From the NCBI GenBank assembly GCA_041685145.1, contig JAWLGJ010000070.1, positions 1 through 10,604 on the forward strand: DNA of 10,604 nucleotides, in the 5' to 3' direction. The stretch is from JAWLGJ01 sp041685145 (GTDB taxonomy: Bacteria; Pseudomonadota; Alphaproteobacteria; Rhodospirillales; Magnetospirillaceae). The position numbers and the translations under genes are program-made. The notes under the pieces are model-generated. The model was not told the DNA's origin and did no database searches. It saw only the letters and a list, made by a program, of their open reading frames with translations. Positions within the stretch are counted from its first letter, which is position 1. Each line of letters opens with the position of its first letter. Positions 1-5,885 of the stretch are shown here, piece by piece.

Positions 1-128
1 AGGACAGCAAGGTCATCGTCGCCATCAACAAGGACGAGGAGGCTCCGATCTTCCAGGTGGCCGATTACGGCCTGGTCGCCGACCTGTTCAAGGCGCTGCC
101 CGAGCTTTCGGCGGCGCTCAATGGCTAG
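1..128 (+). CDS. etfA: Electron transfer flavoprotein alpha subunit, 3' end only
   Basis: Only the last 41 codons are present. The reading frame begins at base 3 and ends at TAG 126-128. The peptide contains VIVAINKDEEAPIFQVADYG followed by a helix ending in LSAALNG, which is the characteristic C-terminal end of the FAD-binding domain of ETF alpha. ETF alpha pairs with ETF beta and carries electrons from acyl-CoA dehydrogenases to ETF:ubiquinone oxidoreductase in the cytoplasm. The gene lies 46 bases upstream of a 3-hydroxybutyryl-CoA dehydrogenase gene on the same strand, a common alphaproteobacterial pairing, and the two probably share a transcript. The identification rests on the short but well conserved tail; the rest of the gene is outside the window. 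Confidence 0.9.
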   Translation, partial: DSKVIVAINKDEEAPIFQVADYGLVADLFKALPELSAALNG

Positions 129-160
129 GCGCGAGCGGCCGGTCCTGGACCCGAGCCTTG

Positions 161-167
161 AAGGGAG
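161..167 (+). promoter_or_regulatory. Ribosome binding site that fixes the start of the hydroxybutyryl-CoA dehydrogenase gene
   Basis: AAGGGAG lies 7 bases before the ATG at 175. This decides for that start over the in-frame ATG at 121, which overlaps the etfA stop, has no comparable purine-rich site, and would put 18 non-conserved residues before the Rossmann fold. Confidence 0.75.
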
Positions 168-174
168 TATCGCC

Positions 175-1047
175 ATGATCGAGACGATCGGCGTCATCGG
201 CGCGGGGCAGATGGGCAACGGCATCGCCCATGTCTGCGCACTGGCGGGCTACAGCGTCCGGCTCATGGACGTCGGCGAGGAACAACTCGCCAAGGGGATG
301 CAGGCGATCGAGCGCAATCTCCGCCGCCAGGAGGACAAGGCGCGCATTCCCGAAGGCGCCGCCAAGGCCGCCTTCGCGCGCATCGCGTCGGGCAGCGACA
401 TGACGATCATGTCGGACTGCGACCTGGTCATCGAGGCAGCCATCGAGTCCGAGCCGGTCAAGCGCGACATCTTCCAGAAGCTGTGCCCGGTCCTGAAGCC
501 CGACGCCATCATCGCCTCCAACACCTCGTCGATCTCGATCACCCGCCTCGGCGCCTCCACCGACCGGCCCGAGAAGTTCATCGGGATGCATTTCATGAAC
601 CCGGTGCCGGTGATGAAGCTGGTGGAGCTGATTCGCGGCATCGCCACCGGCGAGCAGACCTTCCGCGTCGTGCGCGAGGTGGTCGAGCGTCTGGGCAAGC
701 AGCCGGTGTCGGCCGAGGACTTCCCGGCCTTCATCGTCAACCGCATCCTGCTGCCGATGATCAACGAGGCCGTCTATACCCTCTATGAGGGCGTGGGGTC
801 GGTCGACGCCATCGACACCGCCATGCGCCTGGGCGCCAACCATCCGATGGGGCCGCTGGAGCTGGCCGACTTCATCGGCCTCGACACCTGCCTGGCGATC
901 ATGCAGGTCCTCTACGAGGGTTTGGCGGACAGCAAGTACCGCCCCTGCCCGCTGCTGGTGAAATACGTCGAGGCCGGCTGGCTGGGCCGCAAGACCGGGC
1001 GCGGCTTCTACGACTACGCCGGCGAGACGCCGGTGCCGACGCGCTGA
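175..1047 (+). CDS. 3-hydroxybutyryl-CoA dehydrogenase
   Basis: The 290-residue cytoplasmic enzyme is expected to interconvert acetoacetyl-CoA and (S)-3-hydroxybutyryl-CoA with NAD(P)(H), in butyrate-type or fatty-acid beta-oxidation. The length is normal for stand-alone family members (about 280-295). The N-terminal Rossmann fold starts at once with GVIGAGQMGNGIAHV (glycines 9, 11 and 14). By alignment from memory with human HADH, the active-site residues are Ser118 (in SNTSS), His139 (in HFMNPVPVMKLVE), Glu151 and Asn189 (in FIVNR); all are present. The C-terminal helical domain carries NHPMGPLELADFIGLD (222-237) and ends with GRKTGRGFYDY, both typical. It follows etfA and is closed by a terminator, so it is probably the last gene of an etf operon. 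Names used for such genes are hbd, hbdA or paaH; the sequence does not decide between them. Confidence 0.95.
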   Translation: MIETIGVIGAGQMGNGIAHVCALAGYSVRLMDVGEEQLAKGMQAIERNLRRQEDKARIPEGAAKAAFARIASGSDMTIMSDCDLVIEAAIESEPVKRDIFQKLCPVLKPDAIIASNTSSISITRLGASTDRPEKFIGMHFMNPVPVMKLVELIRGIATGEQTFRVVREVVERLGKQPVSAEDFPAFIVNRILLPMINEAVYTLYEGVGSVDAIDTAMRLGANHPMGPLELADFIGLDTCLAIMQVLYEGLADSKYRPCPLLVKYVEAGWLGRKTGRGFYDYAGETPVPTR

Positions 1048-1075
1048 GGGCGGCAGCACCGCCGCAGCGTCGCGG

Positions 1076-1111
1076 AGGCCGCGCCCGCCGGGTGGCGGCC
1101 TTTTCTTTTTT
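1076..1111 (+). terminator. Rho-independent terminator after the hydroxybutyryl-CoA dehydrogenase gene
   Basis: AGGCCGC (1076-1082) pairs with GCGGCCT (1095-1101). CCC/GGG (1084-1086 with 1090-1092) can extend the pairing inside the loop. The stem is followed by a run in which 10 of 11 bases are T (1101-1111). This is a classical intrinsic terminator and stands out in a sequence this poor in T runs. It ends 6 bases before the next start codon. Confidence 0.85.
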
Positions 1112-1117
1112 CGCGGG

Positions 1118-2428
1118 GTGTTCGTGCACGGGTTTCTGGGCGGCGCGCGTCCCTATCTGCTGCTGACGGTTCTGGTCCTCGTCGTCGGTCTGCCCGGCCT
1201 GGCCTCGGCGCCGCCGGGGGCCGCCGAGGCGGCGTTTATTGCCGCCACCCGCGCCATGAGCGCCGCCGGCGATTTCGTGCTCGTCCCCGATGCCCTGGGC
1301 GTCCCGACCGTGGCGCCGGTGGGCGTGCACTGGCTGCAGGCGGCCGCGACGGCGTTGGTGCCGGCCCCGGCCGAGGGCCTGCTGGCCCATCGCCTGCCGT
1401 CGCTGCTGGGCGGGTTGGCGGCGGTTCTGCTGACCTTCCACTTCGGCCGCGCCCTGCTGGGGCCGGGGCCGGCGCTGCTGGGGGCGGCCTTGCTGGCCAC
1501 CGGCTGGCTGACCGTGCTGGCGCTGCACCGCGCCACGCCCGACGCGGTGGTGCTGGCCTGCGTGGTGGCGGCGCAAGGGGCGCTGGGGCGCTTCTACATG
1601 CAGCCGCGCGGCGGCGCCAAGGTGGGGCTGGGCACCGCCTTCATTTTCTGGATGGCCCAGGGCTGCGGCGCGCTGGCGGCCGGGGGGCTGGTGCCGGCGG
1701 TGAGCCTGTTGACGGCCGCCGCCCTTTGCCTCGCCGACCGCGCCACCATGTGGCTGCGCGGCCTGCGCCCGCTGCCGGGGCTGCTGCTGGCGGCCGCGAT
1801 CGCCGCCCCCTGGCTGGCGGCGGCGGCCGGGGCCAGCGATCCGGGGGCCCTGTGGTCGTTGGTGCTGCGGCCGCTGCCGTCGGCGGCGGCGCCGGCGGCG
1901 CCCGGCGCGCACGCGCTGTTGACGGTGGCGTTGCTGTGGCCGGCGTCGCTGTTCGCGGTGCCGGGCCTGGCGCGGGCGCTGCGTTTTCGTCACGCCGCCG
2001 CGGTGCGCTACGTCCTTGCCTGGGCGGTGCTGCCGTGGCTGGTGCTGGAGGCGCTGCCGGGCCTGCGCGGCGCGGCGGCGCCAGTCGTCCTCCCGCCCCT
2101 CGCCCTGCTGGCGGCGCTGGTGGCGGTGGGGGGGCATGACAGCCTGCGCGCCGCGCCGGCGCGCGCCTATGGCCTGCTGTGGGCGGCGGCGTCGGTGGCG
2201 GTGGCGGCGGCTGTGGCCGTGGCGCTGGCCCCCGTCACCGCCTGGGCGGTGCCGACGGCGGCCGCGCTCGTGCTGGCGGCGGCGGCGCCGGCGTGGCTGG
2301 CGTGGCGGGAGAATTTCCTCGCCGCCGGGGCGGCGGCGGTGGCGGCGGCGGCGCTGGCCTGGGCGGCGGTCTTCGCGGCGCTGCTGCCGGCGACGGGGGC
2401 GACGGCGCCGCTACTGCGGCTGGGCTAG
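1118..2428 (+). CDS. GT39/ArnT-like polytopic membrane protein with degenerate active-site motifs
   Basis: A 436-residue, extremely Ala/Leu/Val/Gly/Pro-rich membrane protein with roughly ten hydrophobic segments. The N-terminus follows the GT-C layout of the PMT/ArnT superfamily: a first membrane segment ending GLPGLAS (24-30), then AFIAATRAM..GDFV (40-53), then PVGVHWLQAAA (67-77). HRATPDAVVLACVVAAQGAL (137-156) resembles the ATDAxLLA helix of bacterial GT39 proteins. Such enzymes move sugars from polyprenyl-phosphate donors on the periplasmic side. The usual acidic loop (PPLDRDEARF type) is here PPGAAEAAF, the lysines before PxGIxWLQ are replaced (TVAPVG), the expected KGP motif reads AAGGLVP (187-193), and the late HYxLPxYP motif is not seen. 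At 436 residues it is also shorter than the 500-560 usual for the family. It may be catalytically dead or repurposed. The start is uncertain: GTG 1118 and GTG 1124 both lack a clear ribosome binding site, and the preceding terminator leaves almost no leader. It overlaps the convergent thioredoxin gene by 18 bases. Confidence 0.75.
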   Translation: MFVHGFLGGARPYLLLTVLVLVVGLPGLASAPPGAAEAAFIAATRAMSAAGDFVLVPDALGVPTVAPVGVHWLQAAATALVPAPAEGLLAHRLPSLLGGLAAVLLTFHFGRALLGPGPALLGAALLATGWLTVLALHRATPDAVVLACVVAAQGALGRFYMQPRGGAKVGLGTAFIFWMAQGCGALAAGGLVPAVSLLTAAALCLADRATMWLRGLRPLPGLLLAAAIAAPWLAAAAGASDPGALWSLVLRPLPSAAAPAAPGAHALLTVALLWPASLFAVPGLARALRFRHAAAVRYVLAWAVLPWLVLEALPGLRGAAAPVVLPPLALLAALVAVGGHDSLRAAPARAYGLLWAAASVAVAAAVAVALAPVTAWAVPTAAALVLAAAAPAWLAWRENFLAAGAAAVAAAALAWAAVFAALLPATGATAPLLRLG

Positions 2429-2989
2429 GCCCTTGAGAAAATCGACGACGGCGGCGGCGTCCCATTCCGCCGGGCCGATGACGCGCCCCAGTTCGCGACC
2501 GTCCGCATCGAGGACGACGGTGGTCGGCAGGCCGCCGGCCTTGAAGACCCTCAGGCTGCGGCTTTCGGGGTCCAGATAGATGGGCAGGGTGGTGATGCCG
2601 GTTTCCTCCAGGAAGGGCCGCACCTTTTCCGCCCCCTCGCGGTCCACCGACACCGCCGCCACCGCCACGCCCGATCCCGCCAGCGCCTCGTGCATCCGTT
2701 GCAGGGCGGGCATTTCGGCGACGCAGGGCGGGCACCAGGTCGCCCACAGATTGACCACCAGCAGCGCCTCGTTGATGTCCTCCAGGCGGTGCTCGCCGCC
2801 GTCCATGTCGGTGACCACCAGATCGGTGTATCCGGTGCCGGCGTATCCGGTGCTGAACCTTTCGATCTGCTCGGGAACGGTGTAGCTTGGGGCCTCGCCG
2901 GGCCCGCCGTCGTCGCCACCGATGACCAAGGCGGCGCCGGCGGCGACCAGCACACCGACACCCATTGCCGCGAGGACCGACTTGCGCAT
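2411..2989 (-). CDS. tlpA: TlpA/ResA-family membrane-anchored thiol:disulfide oxidoreductase
   Basis: A 192-residue protein with an uncleaved-looking N-terminal membrane anchor or signal (residues 4-24, after MRK), a short acidic Gly/Asp linker, and a thioredoxin-fold domain facing the periplasm. The redox motif is WCPPC at 85-89, in LWATWCPPCVAEMPAL. The cis-proline loop is GLPTTVVLDADGRELGR (153-169). FLEETGITTLPIYLD (126-140) is the TlpA/ResA-type insert before it. Family members reduce apocytochrome or oxidase-assembly disulfides in the periplasm; which partner is used here cannot be told, as no cytochrome maturation genes are in view. The ATG at 2989 has a good ribosome binding site. The gene diverges from argH with 24 bases between starts, a neighbourhood I recognise from other alphaproteobacteria. 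Its 3' end overlaps the end of the convergent GT39-like gene by 18 bases. The symbol is by family. Confidence 0.88.
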   Translation of the reverse strand: MRKSVLAAMGVGVLVAAGAALVIGGDDGGPGEAPSYTVPEQIERFSTGYAGTGYTDLVVTDMDGGEHRLEDINEALLVVNLWATWCPPCVAEMPALQRMHEALAGSGVAVAAVSVDREGAEKVRPFLEETGITTLPIYLDPESRSLRVFKAGGLPTTVVLDADGRELGRVIGPAEWDAAAVVDFLKGLAQPQ

Positions 2990-2994
2990 GTCAA

Positions 2995-2999
2995 CCTTC
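2995..2999 (-). promoter_or_regulatory. Ribosome binding site of the TlpA-like gene
   Basis: On the minus strand GAAGG sits 5 bases before the ATG at 2989. It occupies the 24-base gap shared with divergent argH; the complementary strand there is pyrimidine-rich and offers argH no site of its own. Confidence 0.7.
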
Positions 3000-3013
3000 A
3001 CCCATTGCCGCCA

Positions 3014-4450
3014 ATGACCGACTCCGACACCACGCGCGAACACGGCGAGGGCGCCAGCGCCATGTGGGGCGGCCGCTTCCGGGCGGGACCGTCGGCCGTG
3101 ATGCAGAAGATCAACGCCTCCATCGACATCGACCGCCGCCTGTATCGCCAGGATATCCGCGGCTCGCAGGCGCATTGCCGAATGCTCGCGCGCGCCGGCA
3201 TCATAGCCGAAGCCGACGCCGAGGCCATCCTTAAAGGCCTGGCGGCGGTGCAGGGCGAGATCGAGGCCGGCACCTTCCCCTTCCGCGCCGAACTGGAAGA
3301 CATCCACATGAATGTCGAGGCGCGCCTCGCCGAACTGATCGGCGACGCGGCGGGGCGGCTGCACACCGCGCGCTCGCGCAACGACCAGGTGGCCACCGAT
3401 TTCCGGCTGTGGGTGCGTGACGCCCTCGACGGCCTCGACGCCATGCTGGCCGAGGTGCAGGCGGCGCTGATCGACAAGGCCGAGGCCCACGCGGGGACGG
3501 TGATGCCCGGCTTCACCCATCTTCAGGCGGCGCAGCCGGTGACCTTCGGCCATCACCTGCTGGCCTATGTCGAGATGTTCGGCCGCGACCGCGGCCGCCT
3601 CATGGACGCGCGGGCACGGCTGAACGAATGCCCGCTGGGGGCGGCGGCGCTTGCCGGCACCAGCTTTCCCATCGACCGCGCCATGACGGCGAAGGAGCTG
3701 GGCTTCGACCGTCCCTGCGCCAATTCCCTCGACGCGGTCTCGGACCGCGACTTCGCGCTGGAATTCCTGGCCGCCGCCGCCATCTGCGGCCTGCATCTGT
3801 CGCGCATGGCCGAGGAATTGGTGGTCTGGACCAGCGCCCAGTTCGGCTTCGTCAGGCTGTCCGACGCCTTCTCCACCGGCAGCTCGATCATGCCGCAGAA
3901 GCGCAACCCCGACGCCGCCGAACTGGTGCGCGCCAAGGCGGGGCGGCTGATGGGCGACCTGACGGCGCTGATGACGGTGATGAAGGGCCTGCCGCTGGCC
4001 TACAGCAAGGACATGCAGGACGACAAGGAGCCGGTGTTCGAGGCCGCCGACACCCTGGAGCTGTGCCTGGCGGCGATGGCCGGCATGGTGCGCGACCTGG
4101 AGCCGGACGTGGCGCGGATGCGCGCCGCCGCCGGCGCCGGCTTCACCACCGCCACCGACCTGGCCGACTGGCTGGTGCGGGTGCTGGGGATGCCCTTCCG
4201 GCAGGCGCACCACGTCACCGGCCGCATCGTCCGCCTGGCCGAGGACCGGGGCTGCGGGCTGGAGGATCTGACCCTCGCCGACATGCGGGGGGTGGAGCCG
4301 GCGATCACCGACGACGTCTTCACCGTGCTGGGGGTGGAGGCGTCGGTGGCCAGCCGCACCAGCCTGGGCGGCACCGCCCCCGACAATGTGCGCGCCCAGG
4401 CGGCGGCGGCGCGGAAACGATTCCTGACGCGGCGGAGGGAGGGCCGATGA
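3014..4450 (+). CDS. argH: Argininosuccinate lyase
   Basis: A 478-residue cytoplasmic enzyme of the fumarase/aspartase superfamily. It splits argininosuccinate into arginine and fumarate, the last step of arginine synthesis, and works as a homotetramer. MWGGRF at 17-22 is the family's N-terminal mark. The three conserved regions are present: TARSRNDQVATD (118-129), GFTHLQAAQP (166-175, with the catalytic-region His169), and the signature GSSIMPQKRNPD (289-300) with catalytic Ser290/291. The start is open to question. ATG 3014 has no purine-rich site ahead of it, while in-frame ATG 3062, immediately before WGGRF, has GCGAGGG at 3045-3051 about 10 bases upstream and would give 462 residues, equally normal for the family. 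I keep 3014 because short N-terminal extensions before MWGGRF are frequent in alphaproteobacteria. The stop overlaps the next start as ATGA, so coupling to the lipoprotein gene is likely. Confidence 0.96.
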   Translation: MTDSDTTREHGEGASAMWGGRFRAGPSAVMQKINASIDIDRRLYRQDIRGSQAHCRMLARAGIIAEADAEAILKGLAAVQGEIEAGTFPFRAELEDIHMNVEARLAELIGDAAGRLHTARSRNDQVATDFRLWVRDALDGLDAMLAEVQAALIDKAEAHAGTVMPGFTHLQAAQPVTFGHHLLAYVEMFGRDRGRLMDARARLNECPLGAAALAGTSFPIDRAMTAKELGFDRPCANSLDAVSDRDFALEFLAAAAICGLHLSRMAEELVVWTSAQFGFVRLSDAFSTGSSIMPQKRNPDAAELVRAKAGRLMGDLTALMTVMKGLPLAYSKDMQDDKEPVFEAADTLELCLAAMAGMVRDLEPDVARMRAAAGAGFTTATDLADWLVRVLGMPFRQAHHVTGRIVRLAEDRGCGLEDLTLADMRGVEPAITDDVFTVLGVEASVASRTSLGGTAPDNVRAQAAAARKRFLTRRREGR

Positions 4451-4572
4451 GACGCGCGCTGATGCTGGTGCTGGTGCTGCTGCTGGCGGCGCCGCTGGCG
4501 GCCTGCGGCAAGAAGGGGATGCCCGAGGCGCCCGAGGACAGCGACTATCCCCGCAGCTATCCGTCGCGGTGA
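4447..4572 (+). CDS. lptM: Small LptM-type outer-membrane lipoprotein
   Basis: A 41-residue protein. It has a two-arginine N-terminus, a Leu/Val/Ala-rich signal (5-16) and a lipobox LAAC (17-20), so cleavage would leave a lipid-modified Cys20. The mature part begins CGKKGMPEAP and ends in a short polar tail of 21 residues in all. CG(Q/K)KGPL-like starts are the mark of the LptM (formerly YifL/LppL) family. Its E. coli member helps disulfide formation and maturation of the LptD/E LPS translocon at the outer membrane. Position supports the call: this lipoprotein gene commonly lies next to lysA or dapF in proteobacteria, and here it overlaps argH by ATGA and precedes lysA by 5 bases. The mature part is very short, and the function is transferred from the family. 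Confidence 0.82.
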   Translation: MRRALMLVLVLLLAAPLAACGKKGMPEAPEDSDYPRSYPSR

Positions 4573-4577
4573 GGGTC

Positions 4578-5870
4578 ATGGATCATTTCCGCTATCGCGA
4601 CGGCGAGCTTCACGCCGAGGACGTGCCCCTGGCCCGCATCGCCGCCGAGGTCGGCACGCCCTTCTACTGCTATTCCACCGCCACCCTGATCCGGCACTAC
4701 CAGGTCTTCCGCGCCGCCTTCGAGGGGCTCGACGTCACCGTCTGCTACGCGGTGAAGGCCAATTCCAACCTCGCCGTCATCCGCACCCTGGCGGATCAGG
4801 GCGCCGGCGCCGACGTGGTTTCGGCCGGCGAACTGCACCGGGCGCTGGCGGCGCGGGTGCCGCCGTCCAAGATCGTCTTTTCCGGCGTCGGCAAGACCCG
4901 CGACGAACTCGCCTACGCCCTGGAACAGGGCGTCATGCAGATCAACGTCGAGTCCGAACCCGAGCTTGACGCCCTGGCGGCGCTGGCGACCGAGATGGGG
5001 GTGGTCGCGCCGGTGGCGGTGCGCGTCAACCCCGACGTCGACGCCAACACCCACGACAAGATCACCACCGGCAAGGGCGAGAACAAGTTCGGCATCGAAT
5101 GGACCCGCGCCCACGCCGTGGTGCGCCGCGCCGCCGCCATGCCCTGCCTGGAGGTGCAGGGGCTGGCGGTGCATATCGGCTCGCAACTGACCGACCTGCG
5201 CCCCTTCCGCGACGCCTTCCTGCGCCTGCGCGACCTAGTGGCGATGCTGCGCGCCGACGGCGTCGCGATCGGGCGCGTCGACCTGGGCGGCGGCCTGGGG
5301 GTGCCCTACGAGGCCGACAACGACCCGCCGCCGCGCCCCGAGGACTACGCGGGCGTCGTGCGCGAGACTCTGGGCGATCTGGGCCTGTCGCTCGTGCTGG
5401 AACCCGGCCGCCTGCTGGTCGCCAACGCCGGGATGCTGGTGGCGCGGGTGGTGTATGTGAAGGAGGGGGCGACGCGCAGCTTCGTGATCCTCGACGCGGC
5501 GATGAACGACCTGCTGCGCCCGACGCTGTACGACGCCTACCACCGAATCGTGCCGGTGCGCGACGCCGGCCCCGCCGCCGAGCCGCGGCCCGTCGACGTC
5601 GTCGGGCCGGTGTGCGAGACCGGCGACACCTTTGCCGTCCAGCGCTTCCTGCCGCCGACGGCCGCCGGCGACTTGCTGGGCATCGCCACCGCCGGCGCTT
5701 ACGGGGCAGTCATGGCTTCGCAATACAATTCGCGTCTCCTGGTGCCCGAGGTGATGGTCCGGGAAAACACCTTTGCCGTCGTGCGCCGGCGTCCCACATA
5801 CGACGACATGCTGGCGCTGGAAAACATGCCCGAGTGGCTGGCGCCGCCGCACCGGCCGCCGTCGGGCTGA
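4578..5870 (+). CDS. lysA: Diaminopimelate decarboxylase
   Basis: A 430-residue PLP enzyme of fold type III that decarboxylates meso-diaminopimelate to L-lysine, the last step of lysine synthesis, in the cytoplasm as a dimer. The PLP lysine is Lys60 in CYAVKANSNLAV. Other expected elements are DVVSAGEL (79-86), the glycine-rich phosphate-binding loop DLGGGLGVPY (235-244), HIGSQ (199-203), EPGR (275-278), CETGDTF (346-352) with the cysteine that reaches the partner active site, and AGAYGAVMASQYN (372-384). The length is normal. The ATG at 4578 is chosen over in-frame GTG 4569, which lies inside the lptM stop; GGTGAGGG lies just ahead of the ATG, though close to it. It is third in the argH-lptM-lysA-DUF4175 run and probably translated from the same message. 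Confidence 0.97.
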   Translation: MDHFRYRDGELHAEDVPLARIAAEVGTPFYCYSTATLIRHYQVFRAAFEGLDVTVCYAVKANSNLAVIRTLADQGAGADVVSAGELHRALAARVPPSKIVFSGVGKTRDELAYALEQGVMQINVESEPELDALAALATEMGVVAPVAVRVNPDVDANTHDKITTGKGENKFGIEWTRAHAVVRRAAAMPCLEVQGLAVHIGSQLTDLRPFRDAFLRLRDLVAMLRADGVAIGRVDLGGGLGVPYEADNDPPPRPEDYAGVVRETLGDLGLSLVLEPGRLLVANAGMLVARVVYVKEGATRSFVILDAAMNDLLRPTLYDAYHRIVPVRDAGPAAEPRPVDVVGPVCETGDTFAVQRFLPPTAAGDLLGIATAGAYGAVMASQYNSRLLVPEVMVRENTFAVVRRRPTYDDMLALENMPEWLAPPHRPPSG

Positions 5871-5885
5871 ACCGCCGCCCGAAGA

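Noticed and set aside
899..2137. Long minus-strand open frame opposite the GT39-like gene, Arg/Gln/His/Pro-rich
   Set aside because: It is the low-complexity mirror of a GC-rich coding strand; there is no recognisable domain and composition is typical of antisense frames.
2690..3013. Upstream extension of the argH frame by 108 codons
   Set aside because: It is antisense to the TlpA-like coding region and resembles no ArgH N-terminus.
3000..4579. Minus-strand open frame running through argH in phase with the TlpA-like gene
   Set aside because: The part before Met 2989 is antisense to argH; the membrane anchor and ribosome binding site put the true start at 2989.
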